64,000 bases of DNA from DAOTTY01 sp034437575 (GCA_034437575.1 DAOTTY010000134.1:7818-71817); one strand, 5' to 3'; counted from the first letter of the stretch, positions 24,834 through 34,418 are shown. Numbers and translations: made by a program. Notes: generated from the sequence alone by a model not told the origin.

Positions 24834-26338
24834 GGGGCCACCTCATCCCGAACGAAAACGACGGCCTGTTCATCCCGGTAGACTTCCGACCAGCCGCGCA
24901 CAGTTGCCAGTTCTCGCCCAATCGGGCTGCCAGACTCAATCACCACACTGTTGACGCCGCGCTGGGCGAACACATCGCGCCAGTCTGCGTTGAGCGTGTA
25001 CACGTCAATGTACTCTGAGAGGAACTCGTCGCCGTATAAGTCGGTGCGGCCATCCACGTAAACGGGCATCTCCGGCAAGGCCCACATCAGATAGCCGCCC
25101 CAGTCGTAGCTGTTGAACACGCCACCCGGCACGGGGTTAGCTTGCAAGTAAGCACTCACGCGCACGGGCAAAAAGTCTTCCTGCGCTTCACGGACGCGCT
25201 CCGGTTCCAGTGTGTGGGCGATTTTGCCCACTGCCGCGATGACCAGCAGCAGCAGCAGCCCCGCATTGACAAGCCCCGCCGAGCGCCGCACCCGCCGCCG
25301 GGGTTGGAAATCCCAGCCCCGTTCTTTGAGCAGCGCATCCGTGTGGAACATCAACAGGGGCGCGGCCACCACCGCAAACACGGCCACGTTGCGGCCATAG
25401 GCCAGCGCCAGGTACAGCGTCCCACTCAGCAGCGCCAAGCTGGCCCACCGCACCCGGCGCGGACTGGCCCCCAACGCCCCGAACAGGCCCACCAGCATCA
25501 AGATGAAGGGCAGCAGGTTGGCATTTTGAAAGTTGGGCGACTGCCATTCCTGGATGAAGTTTCGCAGCACATCCAGGCCCACCGTCTGGAAGGGCAATAG
25601 CAGCATCCGGTAGGTATAGGGGTTCACCATGATGAGCAGAGCGCTGGCCAACCCGACTAAAATCAGCCTGCCCACGCCGCGCCAGCCCTTCACCTCATCC
25701 CCACCAGGATTCAACACGCAAGCGGCGATTTCCCCGCCAATCACCCCGGCCATGAAGATAAAGCCAATCGAATAGCCCGCGTGCAGGTTGCCCCACAGCG
25801 CCATCAACAGCGGGATGAGCCACAGCCGGTCAACATCACGGAATTTGTACTGAAACAGCAGGTAAAGGATCACGGTGCTGAGGAAAAACGACACCATCTG
25901 CGGGCGGGGCGACCAGAACACCGCTGCCGTCGATGCGCCCAAAATCACAATGAAGGCGCGCAGGTATGTGTTACCGCTGCCCGCCAAATAGACGAACACC
26001 ATGCCACCTGTTGCAAACGCTGCTGTATACAGCGCCAGCCCCGCATTGCCCGCCAGCGAATACACGCCGTAGATGAGCAACTGCGCCCCCCAACTGTGAT
26101 TGATCCACACGGTATCGCTGCGGGTGTAAGAAAACGGGTCTTCATAGATGAAGCCGTTGGCCAGCGTGTATTCCCCACTGCGAACGTGCCACCACGTATC
26201 CGTATCCACTGGAATGCGGGTGGCCAGCGCGAAGATCATCACGAACAGGCCCACCCGCATCACCCGCTCAACCGTCAGGTGGCGTATATCCAGCGCGGCG
26301 CGGCGCTTAGCTGCCCGCTGCGTCGTGATCGTTGTCAT
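24830..26338 (-). CDS. Multi-pass membrane glycosyltransferase-like protein
   Basis: This 502-residue protein has about 10-11 membrane helices. The first outer loop, TRIPVDTDTWWHVRSGEYTLANG, has the Asp-x-Asp-x-W-W-H pattern found in a widespread bacterial family of GT-C-like proteins, and ILDHSWG-like residues follow (VWINHSWGAQLLIYGVY). The C-terminal soluble part carries MPVYVDGRTDLYGDEFLSEY, another family signature. The biochemical activity is not established for this subgroup. Its start overlaps the upstream small gene by 32 bases in a different frame. It precedes the GT87-like gene in the same transcript. Confidence 0.85.
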   Translation of the reverse strand: MTTITTQRAAKRRAALDIRHLTVERVMRVGLFVMIFALATRIPVDTDTWWHVRSGEYTLANGFIYEDPFSYTRSDTVWINHSWGAQLLIYGVYSLAGNAGLALYTAAFATGGMVFVYLAGSGNTYLRAFIVILGASTAAVFWSPRPQMVSFFLSTVILYLLFQYKFRDVDRLWLIPLLMALWGNLHAGYSIGFIFMAGVIGGEIAACVLNPGGDEVKGWRGVGRLILVGLASALLIMVNPYTYRMLLLPFQTVGLDVLRNFIQEWQSPNFQNANLLPFILMLVGLFGALGASPRRVRWASLALLSGTLYLALAYGRNVAVFAVVAAPLLMFHTDALLKERGWDFQPRRRVRRSAGLVNAGLLLLLVIAAVGKIAHTLEPERVREAQEDFLPVRVSAYLQANPVPGGVFNSYDWGGYLMWALPEMPVYVDGRTDLYGDEFLSEYIDVYTLNADWRDVFAQRGVNSVVIESGSPIGRELATVRGWSEVYRDEQAVVFVRDEVAP

Positions 26339-26642
26339 CGCCGTAAGTCAATTCGTAGTATTCCATCAGCGCTTTCAAAATGTTGGACATATCAACCGCG
26401 CCTTCCATCACCTCAACCGTGTTGGCCACAGTAACATCGCCCTCTGCCGGTTGTCCATCGCGTTCGGCCTCTGCCAAGATTAACCCCGCCCGCCCCTGAA
26501 TTTTGTTAACGCACGTCATCAGGTCAATAAAGAGCGTGGGTATAATCGCCTTCTCATCCGTCTTGAGCAGCGTTTGCAGGTAATGATCCTGCGCGAAGCG
26601 GTCGAACTGATCGCGGTAGCTTTGTTTTCCGTTTTTCGGCAT
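26307..26642 (-). CDS. Small stand-alone DHp-like (HisKA-like) helical protein lacking the phospho-acceptor His
   Basis: This 111-residue protein is all helical. The segment LFIDLMTCVNKIQGRAGLIL (about 37-56) lines up with the HisKA core ISHDLRTPLNAIQGYAELIL, keeping Asp-Leu, Thr, Asn and the I-x-G turn. Residue 39 is Ile where the phospho-acceptor His belongs. A second helix pair (TVEVMEGAVDMSNILKALMEYYELT) matches the rest of the DHp hairpin. No ATPase domain follows. It may form dimers or bind a response regulator without being phosphorylated, or it may be a kinase remnant. AAGGG lies six bases before the ATG, so it is probably expressed. It begins back to back with the plus-strand membrane gene and overlaps the next gene by 32 bases. 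Confidence 0.7.
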   Translation of the reverse strand: MPKNGKQSYRDQFDRFAQDHYLQTLLKTDEKAIIPTLFIDLMTCVNKIQGRAGLILAEAERDGQPAEGDVTVANTVEVMEGAVDMSNILKALMEYYELTYGDDNDHDAAGS

Positions 26643-26709
26643 GATGTCCCTTACACGTCCCGCCGAGCTTAGTGGCTTAACATCGAATCATCCACAGGAT
26701 AACACGACA

Positions 26710-27819
26710 ATGCAAACTTTACGCCCTTACATCGTGACGATTTTCGCTCTCAGCGTCTATGTTGTTTTTGTATGGGTCGCATTTGGCAGCCCGTTGGCCC
26801 TCGTCACCCCCGGCTCAAACTTTAGCCCAACTGAAATGTTCATCTACTCTGATGAAGGCTACGATGGGCAGTTCGTTTACTACATCGCCCGCGACCCGCT
26901 CAATGCCGCCCCCCTCATAGACGTGCCCGCCTATCGCTACCAGCGGGTGCTGCTGCCCGCGCTGGGATGGCTGCTCAGTTTGGGGCAGGCCCCGCTGCTG
27001 CCATTTGCGCTGCTGCTGGTAAACGGGGTCGCGCTGGCCGGGTCTGCCGCACTGTTAGAAAATCTGCTGCGTCAGCACAAGGTCAGCCGCTGGTACGCTC
27101 TGGGCTACAGCCTGTCTTTGGCGGCGCTGGGTGGGGCCAGGCTTACACTACCAGAACCGTTAGCCTACGGTTTGTGCGTTGTGGGCGTGTGGCTCATCCT
27201 ACGAGACCGCTGGCTGCCAGGTGCGATGATGTTCGCGTTTGCGGCCCTCGCCAAAGAAACGACGCTTGTGTTTGCGGCGGGGGTGGGGTTGCATCTGCTA
27301 ATTCAGCGCAAACTCCCCCAGGCTTTCACGTTTGGCGCGGTGATCCTGGTGCCGTTTGCGGTGTGGCAGGGCGTGCTGTATCGGTGGTTGGGGTCACCGG
27401 GCATTGGCAGCGGCGGGGGCGGCGCTACCAGCTTTGAGGTCATCCCATTTATGGGTGTGGTTCGCATCCTGACGGAAGGCGGCATCGCTGCGTTTGCCGC
27501 GCTTATGCTAATTTTGGCCCCTGCCGTGCTGCTGCCCACATTTTGGGGCCTGTGGCGCTGCTGGCGTGACTTTCGCATGAATCAATGGCATTTGTACACA
27601 TGGCTGCTGCTGGTCAACAGTGCGATTATGCTGTTTGTGCCGTTTAGCACCTACCGTGAGCCGAACGGCATTCTGCGGTTTATTGCGGGGCTGCAACTCG
27701 CCGTGATTTTGTATGCAGCGCACCGGCGCAACCGGCGGGCGCTGCGCCTTTCATCCTACTGGGCGTTTACGGTGCTGCTGGTCATCGCGTCCGATGCGGC
27801 GGTGGCCTTTGGCGGTTGA
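26710..27819 (+). CDS. Multi-pass membrane protein, probable surface-glycan glycosyltransferase
   Basis: This 369-residue protein has about 9 membrane helices. The signature YSDEGYDGQFVYYIARDPL followed by DVPAYRYQRVLLPALGWLLSLG matches a bacterial family linked to cell-surface glycopolymer formation, distantly related to GT-C enzymes. An inner FAALAKETTLVF segment is also typical. ATG 26710 is preferred because AGGA lies ten bases upstream and the preceding open stretch (26641-26709) is needed as the divergent promoter region. It is the only member of the block on the plus strand, and its end overlaps the end of the convergent YfhO-like gene by 64 bases. Confidence 0.82.
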   Translation: MQTLRPYIVTIFALSVYVVFVWVAFGSPLALVTPGSNFSPTEMFIYSDEGYDGQFVYYIARDPLNAAPLIDVPAYRYQRVLLPALGWLLSLGQAPLLPFALLLVNGVALAGSAALLENLLRQHKVSRWYALGYSLSLAALGGARLTLPEPLAYGLCVVGVWLILRDRWLPGAMMFAFAALAKETTLVFAAGVGLHLLIQRKLPQAFTFGAVILVPFAVWQGVLYRWLGSPGIGSGGGGATSFEVIPFMGVVRILTEGGIAAFAALMLILAPAVLLPTFWGLWRCWRDFRMNQWHLYTWLLLVNSAIMLFVPFSTYREPNGILRFIAGLQLAVILYAAHRRNRRALRLSSYWAFTVLLVIASDAAVAFGG

Positions 27820-30023
27820 GGGCGTCGGCCAACAGCAAACAAGCCCCCCAGCACGGCCAGCGACAACAGGCTGATGATCGCGCCCGGCCTAACCCACCAA
27901 ACCCGATACTGCAAAGCAAAATCAGCTTCTAGCGGCTGCACCCTGGTAAAGTAGGGTTGCTCAAAATCACAAACAACCTCCCCCCCACCCGGCAGCGTCC
28001 ACCCTGCAACACACAGGTCACGTAACAGGACGGTGGCCGGGGGTGCGTCACTGGCAAACTGCACCCCCGTCCAGTTGAACCCGTCCGTTAACGTCGCTGC
28101 CGCCCCTGCCCGCTGTACTGGGTTGGCAATCTCAACCAGCCCGTCCGCCCTGTACACCCGGTCTACAGCGTAATCTGCAAGCGCAGCGGTATCGTCCGGT
28201 ATCGAGTCGATCATGGTTTCATACTCAGCCAGCACCAGCGGGTCAAAGTTGTTAAGCAGGTATTGGCGGTCAAGCAGGTTCATGTTGGGCAAATTCGCCC
28301 GCCGGAAGCCCTGCCAATCCGACTGGGCTATGCGGTAGTCTTGCCCGTTAAGCCAGGGTTCAAAACCGAGGTCTTCCAGGTCAGCAAACTCCGGGCCGTC
28401 GTCCGTCATCCGCTGACCAAACAACACCAGATCGAGCGTTTCTGGCGGCCAGTACCCGCGATAGCTTGCATTTGTATCTATGTTACCGCCCGGCAGCGGA
28501 TTGTAGAACGCAGCGGGCACCGTCGGGTTAAGGCCGCGTGTCGCCCACCCCAAATCTGCCCCCACAACGACGATCACGGCCACCGCCCACGCACGGTTCC
28601 ACCACCCCGGCAGCGGTGTGAAGCGCTCCGGCACATTACCCGCCCGCAGCAGCGTAAGCGCCCCCGCCAGCGCAACCCACAGCGCCGTCATGCCCACCTC
28701 ACGCACGAGTACCCGTACCCCCGCAATGGCCGTGACATCCGGCGGCAAATACACCGGGGATACCACCGCCAACAGCCCCGCGCCCACCGCGCCCGCTGTC
28801 GCCAGCCGCGTCCAAAAGATGACCCACTTACCCTCACCCCAACTTGTCACGCCGATGCCCGCCAGCACACTTAATCCAAACACCGTCCACAGGTGCCAGC
28901 GTCCCGGTGCCTGAAACAGATCAAACGTGGGCACAGTGCGATACAAAAACGGAAAAATCGGTGTGTGACGGCCCAATGCCAGCGCAAACCCGATGACCAC
29001 CACCAGCAACCAGAACGGCACATCCTGCTGATACAGCGGCACATGATCCCGGCGGCGGGCAGCGCGACCCACCCACGCGAAGACGGCCATAACCGCCGCC
29101 ATCAGCGGAACCAGCCCCACATACACCGCTTCTTCGTAAAACAGCCCGCGTGCCAAATACGACCCATCCCCCGGATTGCCAAACACATTCGGTGCCAGCA
29201 AATTCACCGTCCGCAGGGGCGCATAACTAAAGTTGAAGGCCAGCGCTTCTTCACCATAGCCGCCCGCCCGCTGCGAATTCACCAGCAAGTCAGCCGTGGC
29301 CAACAACTGCATGAATGCCACACCCGCGCCCAGCATCACCGCCAGCAGGGCCGCCCCCAACCGCAGCCCCCGCCCCGCAGCCGCCCGCCGCGCAGCCACC
29401 CACACACAGTACAACCCGGTCAGCAGCAGCGCATACCACGCCGTCTGTGCGTGCCCTGCCGTCAGGACAAGCGCCGTTATCAGCGCCAACCACGCTAAAC
29501 TCCGCCGACTGCCCCCCTGCATCACGCCGAGTGCGGCCCACAGCAAAAACGGCAGCCACGCCGTCACGCTCACCACCGGGTACGTGCCCAACCGCGCCAC
29601 CACATAACTCGTCAGCGCGAAGGCCAGCGCACTCACCCCGCGCCCCACCGCCGGGACGCCAAGCCGCCCGCCAAACAGCCCCATCCCCCACCCGGCGATG
29701 AACAAATGCAGCACCGCAGTCACGCTCATTAGCCAGCCCAGGGCGGCATAACCCGGCGCGAGTATCCCCGGCCAGTTCAACGGGTACAGCACCGCCGATT
29801 GGTAATTCGCAAACAGGGGTGCCCCCGCCCCGTTAAACGGGTTCCACAGGGGCAAATGGCCCGCCCGCAGCGCATCAAACGCATACGCCCGCCAGGGCAC
29901 AAATTGCAGCGCAGGCAGCCCCCAAAAAAACGCCTCGCCGGTCAGCAGCCGCCAGTACGCCACCCCCAGCACCCCCGCCAGCACAGCCAGCGGCGCTGCC
30001 CGCACCACACGATCATTCTCCAC
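27756..30023 (-). CDS. YfhO family multi-pass membrane protein
   Basis: This 755-residue protein has about 12-13 membrane helices. The start of the mature part reads GHLPLWNPFNGAGAPLFANYQSAVLYPLNW (about 54-83), the YfhO family signature of P-L-W-N-P, G-x-P and Y-P-x-N. YfhO proteins are GT-C-like; the Gram-positive member glycosylates lipoteichoic acid, but the substrate here is unknown. The soluble C-terminal third (PLPGGNIDTNASYRGYWPPETL to VLLRDLCVAGWTLPGGGEVVCDFEQPYF) is typical. The start is GTG and overlaps the upstream YfhO-like gene by 11 bases. The 3' end overlaps the convergent gene by 64 bases. Confidence 0.87.
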   Translation of the reverse strand: MENDRVVRAAPLAVLAGVLGVAYWRLLTGEAFFWGLPALQFVPWRAYAFDALRAGHLPLWNPFNGAGAPLFANYQSAVLYPLNWPGILAPGYAALGWLMSVTAVLHLFIAGWGMGLFGGRLGVPAVGRGVSALAFALTSYVVARLGTYPVVSVTAWLPFLLWAALGVMQGGSRRSLAWLALITALVLTAGHAQTAWYALLLTGLYCVWVAARRAAAGRGLRLGAALLAVMLGAGVAFMQLLATADLLVNSQRAGGYGEEALAFNFSYAPLRTVNLLAPNVFGNPGDGSYLARGLFYEEAVYVGLVPLMAAVMAVFAWVGRAARRRDHVPLYQQDVPFWLLVVVIGFALALGRHTPIFPFLYRTVPTFDLFQAPGRWHLWTVFGLSVLAGIGVTSWGEGKWVIFWTRLATAGAVGAGLLAVVSPVYLPPDVTAIAGVRVLVREVGMTALWVALAGALTLLRAGNVPERFTPLPGWWNRAWAVAVIVVVGADLGWATRGLNPTVPAAFYNPLPGGNIDTNASYRGYWPPETLDLVLFGQRMTDDGPEFADLEDLGFEPWLNGQDYRIAQSDWQGFRRANLPNMNLLDRQYLLNNFDPLVLAEYETMIDSIPDDTAALADYAVDRVYRADGLVEIANPVQRAGAAATLTDGFNWTGVQFASDAPPATVLLRDLCVAGWTLPGGGEVVCDFEQPYFTRVQPLEADFALQYRVWWVRPGAIISLLSLAVLGGLFAVGRRPQPPKATAASDAMTSSTVNAQ

Positions 30024-31968
30024 GCCGCGCCTCCCGGATGTTTAACACAGTCATTGTCAGGCCGACTAACACAAAACTCACCGCAGACACCCACACCGCC
30101 ACCATCGTCACCCGGTCTAAACGGGCTACCACTGCCGCCGGGAGCAGTTCCGGTGCGGGTTGTGCGGCGTCGTAGCGCTCATTGCGGTAGATGTTCACAC
30201 CGCCCACCGTCTCAACATACGTCAGCCCCACCACATCGAACTCATACGCCGCAATCACATGGCTCACGCGCCAACGCGCCAGTTCTGCCGGGTTGGGGTT
30301 AATGCCCTCGTTCACAAAGGGCAGGTCGTCTTCACTTTCGACCGCACCCAGCGGCGGCAATACCACAGAATAGCCCTCAACCGGCACATTGCTGGCCGCT
30401 TCCATCGCCTCCACAAACGCCCGCAACTGGAACGGATCAACGCCGTTGAACAGCCGCAGCCCACCCACACGGGCCACTTCCTGGGGCAGCGCATAACTCG
30501 GTGAATACACCACATCGGCGTCTTCTAGCGCTGCAACCAGGTCAGCGTAGGGCGCACGCCACTCATCTGCGCCGCGCCACTCTAACCACTGCACGCCCGT
30601 TACAGCCACATCCGCGAACGTCAGCGCAATCAAAGACACGGCCACCACCCGCGCCCGGCCCCGGCGCAGCAGCACCGCCAACAGCACCCCAGCCAGCCCC
30701 AACCCCTGCGCGATCATCAGCGCGGCGGCGGACTGCGGCAGGTCAATCAGGCCCGTGACTAAGAGGGTAACGCCACACGCCATCAGCAAGCCTGCCGCGC
30801 CCGCCGCCACCAGCCGCCACCAAAAGATCACCTTGGGCGGGTCAGCGTCCCGCCAACGGGCGGCTGCATCCATGAGCGCCTGCAAGCCATATCCCGCCAG
30901 AACAGCCGCACACAACACCACCAGCCACCACGCCCGCCCCGGTACCCGAAACCACCGCACCGCCTCAAGCTGCGCCAGCCCCCGCCAGAAGGGGGTATTC
31001 ACACCCAGCGCCCACAACGCCGCTACCAGCACCGCACTCCCCCAAAACACACGCCCGCCCACAGGCTGCGCCGCCCAGCCGATCACCGCCAAAAACAACA
31101 CCGGCAGCGATAAATACACCATCGTCTCAAAGCCACCGCCCCCCGTATGCGGCGGCAGCAGCAGCCCAGCCAACCCGAACGGCTCCAACGAGAATGTCCC
31201 CGCCTCGTCAAGGGTCAGGGCAGCGCGGCTCAAAAACGGCTGCCAGCTTAGCAACGGAACCACCAGTGCCGCTACCAGCAGCGCCAACGGGAGAACAGCA
31301 ATCGCTGCCCAGGCCATCCGCCTGACTGACCGCTCATCGACACAGCGCCACACCGCATACCCGCCCGCAAACAACACCCCAAACAGCGCAATCCGCACAT
31401 CGGCCAGCGCCAACAGTGCCGCTACCAGCGCCACCTGCAACACAAACAACCGCCAGTCAGCCACCCGCCGCGTGAGCAGCCACACCAGCCAGGGCAGCCA
31501 CGCCAACGCATACACCACATCCAGGTGACCCGCGCCTAACGTAGCGACCATGCGCGGGGCCAGCCCATATGCCAACGTCGCCAGCGCCGCCGCTTCGGGG
31601 CGCAGGTCAAGTGACCGCGCCCATGCCCACATCCCCGCAGCAGCGATGGTCAAATGCAGCAGCACCATCACGTTCAGGTGCAGCGATGGCGGCAAAAGCA
31701 CTGTCAACCACTGCACCGGATAGCTTGTCTTATTAAGGGGGTTCGCCGCAAACGGCGCTGCGTAGAAAATCGCGTCCTGCCACAGCGGATACTCACCGCC
31801 CAACAGCGCCGCACGGGTCGTAAACGCTGCGCTCCAGTGGGCGGTTAACGCATCGGAATAAGGCTGGCCGGGGATGAAAGGCACCGCGCCGGGGCGCATT
31901 CCCGACAGCAGCAAAAAGCCCCCCACCAGCCCCACAACGGCGAGTTTAAGGCCGGTAGACCAGGACAT
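30013..31968 (-). CDS. YfhO-like multi-pass membrane protein
   Basis: This 651-residue protein has about 12 membrane helices and the early loop PFIPGQPYSDALTAHWSA, then LLGGEYPLWQDAIFYAAPFAANPLNKTSYPVQWL (EYPLWQ and NPLNKTSYP are the YfhO-type motifs). A soluble C-terminal part includes GGLRLFNGVDPFQLRAFVEAME. It is likely a glycosyltransferase of the GT-C type working on an outer-surface acceptor. An open frame continues upstream to 32187 but lies within the preceding gene and codes for low-quality sequence; the ATG at 31968 gives a proper N-terminal helix and a 23-base overlap. It precedes the other YfhO-like gene. Confidence 0.84.
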   Translation of the reverse strand: MSWSTGLKLAVVGLVGGFLLLSGMRPGAVPFIPGQPYSDALTAHWSAAFTTRAALLGGEYPLWQDAIFYAAPFAANPLNKTSYPVQWLTVLLPPSLHLNVMVLLHLTIAAAGMWAWARSLDLRPEAAALATLAYGLAPRMVATLGAGHLDVVYALAWLPWLVWLLTRRVADWRLFVLQVALVAALLALADVRIALFGVLFAGGYAVWRCVDERSVRRMAWAAIAVLPLALLVAALVVPLLSWQPFLSRAALTLDEAGTFSLEPFGLAGLLLPPHTGGGGFETMVYLSLPVLFLAVIGWAAQPVGGRVFWGSAVLVAALWALGVNTPFWRGLAQLEAVRWFRVPGRAWWLVVLCAAVLAGYGLQALMDAAARWRDADPPKVIFWWRLVAAGAAGLLMACGVTLLVTGLIDLPQSAAALMIAQGLGLAGVLLAVLLRRGRARVVAVSLIALTFADVAVTGVQWLEWRGADEWRAPYADLVAALEDADVVYSPSYALPQEVARVGGLRLFNGVDPFQLRAFVEAMEAASNVPVEGYSVVLPPLGAVESEDDLPFVNEGINPNPAELARWRVSHVIAAYEFDVVGLTYVETVGGVNIYRNERYDAAQPAPELLPAAVVARLDRVTMVAVWVSAVSFVLVGLTMTVLNIREARRGE

Positions 31969-33595
31969 CACCGAACTGCCGCACTTCCTCCAGGCCCGCT
32001 GCACACGCGGGGTTATCGCCATTGCGTTCACGCTCGATTGGCCCAACCAGCACATAGGCAACCCCGTGCTGGCGCACCACCCGCTCACACACCGCCGCGT
32101 CCACGTCTGCTGCCCCATACCAGGCAGCCACCTCTGCCTTACGGGCGTCTGCGTTAAGCGTTTCAAACGGATGCCCATACACCACACGCATACCCGCTTC
32201 CCCCGGCAACCATAAAGACACCGACTCTGACGCCATCACCACCGTGCCGTGTTCCACTTCGGTGTTCAACCACTGGAAGGCCGCATCATAGTCCGCGTCC
32301 AGGTAAAAGCGCGGGTCTGCCGTACTCACAGACGCAACGAACCACAACACCAGCAAAAACCCGTTCCCGATTGCCGATATGCCATACACCCCCGCCAAAA
32401 AACGGTTACGGTACGTCTCCGCACGGTCATCTAACCAGAAGTCCATCAACGCCCGCGTGGTAAAGTACGCCACCGGCAGCATCATCCCAATGGCGAAGCG
32501 CCGCTGGGCACTCGTCGGGAAGTAAACCATCACCAGCATCAGCACCAACCACAACAGCATAAATTGGTCGCCATCGGGTTCAAACCGGCGGATGGCCCGC
32601 CAGATGCCCGGCAGGGCCAACAGCAGCGGCAGCCCAAACCCGGCCAAAAAATGCCAGGGCATCGGTGCCAAATTCACGTTCTGCTGCATCCATGCGGCCA
32701 CCTCCGGGTTGTAGCGGATTTCTGCAATGTAATAACCGCCGATGGGCAGCGCAGGCAGTACCAACAGCATAAACCATCGGAACTGGTACAAAATGACTTT
32801 GCGCTGGCGCACCCAGTCAATCACCATGAGCAGCCCCACCGCCCCGGTAAAGGGCACCAGCCCGTGCGGGGCCACCAGCCCCAGCCCCGTTGCCGATAAG
32901 ATCAGCGTCAGGCCGCCGTTGTGGATGGTCGGGTCGCTGCGGAAGCCAGGCCGAAACACCACAACAATCACGCCTGCGCTAAGGGCCAACAGCGCAAACG
33001 CCACCGGGAACTGCACATTCGTGGCCGCACTGTACAATGCAAACGCCTCCGGGATGACCAGATCAGGCGTTTGAATCGCATCCGCGCTTTGCAGGCCCAG
33101 CAGCAGCAGCAGCCAACCGAACCCACTCCCCAACACCGTAATGATAAAGAACACCCGGCGCGTGCGCTCCCGACGCCAGATAACCGACGCAAACTGGTAA
33201 ATCGCCAGGAACATCAGCAGCGACGCCAGCACACGCCCTGCGTGATAGGCAATCTGTGGCGAGACGCCCATATAGCGCGAAAGCTGCCCCAACCCGTTGT
33301 AAAGCAGCGTGATGTAAGCGCCCTGGGTGGCGTCGGGCGTGTGCCGAAAAATCGTGCGCCACTGGCCTTCCTGGCCGAGCTGTATCTTAGAAAAATACGT
33401 CGCCCCGTCAATCGGGTTAGACAGCAGCCCCATAAACACCTTGCCCCCCTCGGTGGCATCTACCCAGTGGGCATACAGCAGCGGGGCAGAAACCACCACC
33501 AGCAATATCGCCCCCACCACCAACACCCAACGCCATTCTGACGACGAGGCCTGACTCACGGACACAGCAGAGATTTGCTGACGGCTGACTGCCAA
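31946..33595 (-). CDS. Multi-pass membrane protein, probable glycosyltransferase
   Basis: This 549-residue protein has about 11 membrane helices. After the first helix come VFMGLLSNPIDGATYFSKIQLGQEG and YITLLYNGLGQLSRYMGVSP, loop sequences shared with large uncharacterised GT-C-like membrane proteins. The C-terminal soluble part includes DAAFQWLNTEVEHGTVVMASESVSLWLPGEAG, similar in layout to the glycosyltransferases further on. The exact activity is unknown. The start is TTG with AAGGA seven bases upstream. It is the first gene of this minus-strand series and stands divergent to the zinc-ribbon gene across a 90-base gap, in which a TACAAT (33637-33642) is the only promoter-like element. Confidence 0.82.
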   Translation of the reverse strand: MAVSRQQISAVSVSQASSSEWRWVLVVGAILLVVVSAPLLYAHWVDATEGGKVFMGLLSNPIDGATYFSKIQLGQEGQWRTIFRHTPDATQGAYITLLYNGLGQLSRYMGVSPQIAYHAGRVLASLLMFLAIYQFASVIWRRERTRRVFFIITVLGSGFGWLLLLLGLQSADAIQTPDLVIPEAFALYSAATNVQFPVAFALLALSAGVIVVVFRPGFRSDPTIHNGGLTLILSATGLGLVAPHGLVPFTGAVGLLMVIDWVRQRKVILYQFRWFMLLVLPALPIGGYYIAEIRYNPEVAAWMQQNVNLAPMPWHFLAGFGLPLLLALPGIWRAIRRFEPDGDQFMLLWLVLMLVMVYFPTSAQRRFAIGMMLPVAYFTTRALMDFWLDDRAETYRNRFLAGVYGISAIGNGFLLVLWFVASVSTADPRFYLDADYDAAFQWLNTEVEHGTVVMASESVSLWLPGEAGMRVVYGHPFETLNADARKAEVAAWYGAADVDAAVCERVVRQHGVAYVLVGPIERERNGDNPACAAGLEEVRQFGDVLVYRP

Positions 33596-33685
33596 TGTGC
33601 GTTCCTTCCCGTCACAGGTTACAATTGGATTTAGTCTACAATAGCGAACACATCTAAACCAGTAAACCAGCTACCAAGATTTATT

Positions 33686-34387
33686 ATGGTTAACGCCAAA
33701 TCACTCCTTAAACTTCAAGACATCGAACAACAAATCGCCGCTGCCCAGGGCCGCATTCGTGAATTAGATGCCGAAATCGGCACCGATGAACGGCTACAGG
33801 CTGCCCAAACTGCCCTGCGAAGCGCCCAAACTGCCCTGCCACCGCTGCAAAAACAAATCCGGTCCTACGAGCTTGATCTTGACGAAACCCGAACAAAAGC
33901 CGACGGCCTGGAAGAGCGCCTTTACAGCGGTGCCATCAAAAACCCGAAGGAAATGCAAGAACTTCAACAAGAAATTGCTTCGCTCAAGCAAAAGCAACAC
34001 AACCTGGAAGACACCATGCTCACTGTTATGGAGGACGCCGAAACCGCCGAAGCCGCCATCGAAGCACGTCAGGCCGACCTCCAAACGGCCACCCGCGCCG
34101 TCCAGGATCGCCATAACTTGCTCACGGGTGAGCGCGACCGCAAAGCCGAAGACGTTAAAAACCTGGAAAAGCAGCGTGCCGCCACCATTACCCTACTCAG
34201 CCCCGACGAACTCAAGTTATACCAGCAGCTTAGGCCCCGCACACGCGGCTTACCCGTCGCCAAGATGGCCAACGACGGCATCTGCGGGGCCTGCGGTGTT
34301 CAGCAAAATCAGACCGCCCAATCCAACATCCGGCGCGGCACACTGGGCCAGTGCGCCAACTGCCAGCGCATCCTCGTGTATCTATAG
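33686..34387 (+). CDS. Coiled-coil protein with C-terminal C4 zinc ribbon
   Basis: This 233-residue protein is a long antiparallel coiled coil (about 1-180, rich in Leu, Glu, Lys and Gln, with the conserved hairpin LYSGAIKNPKEMQELQQEI) followed by a zinc ribbon with two Cys pairs, DGICGACGVQ and GQCANCQRIL. It matches the widespread bacterial C4-type zinc ribbon family (DUF164-like). Its cellular role is not firmly established; a nucleic-acid- or tether-like function has been suggested from the fold. No signal peptide is seen. The next gene, a NACHT-like NTPase, begins 31 bases further on, so the two are probably co-transcribed. Confidence 0.88.
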   Translation: MVNAKSLLKLQDIEQQIAAAQGRIRELDAEIGTDERLQAAQTALRSAQTALPPLQKQIRSYELDLDETRTKADGLEERLYSGAIKNPKEMQELQQEIASLKQKQHNLEDTMLTVMEDAETAEAAIEARQADLQTATRAVQDRHNLLTGERDRKAEDVKNLEKQRAATITLLSPDELKLYQQLRPRTRGLPVAKMANDGICGACGVQQNQTAQSNIRRGTLGQCANCQRILVYL

Positions 34388-34418
34388 CTCTCATTAGCCC
34401 CCATTCAGGACGTTGCTC

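Noticed and set aside
30755..31528. Plus-strand open frame of 257 codons
   Set aside because: It is Ala/Thr/Ser-rich shadow sequence opposite the YfhO-like gene.
31969..32187. N-terminal extension of the YfhO-like gene
   Set aside because: It lies inside the upstream gene, encodes Arg/Trp/Cys-rich sequence unlike a signal or membrane helix, and the ATG at 31968 gives a proper start.
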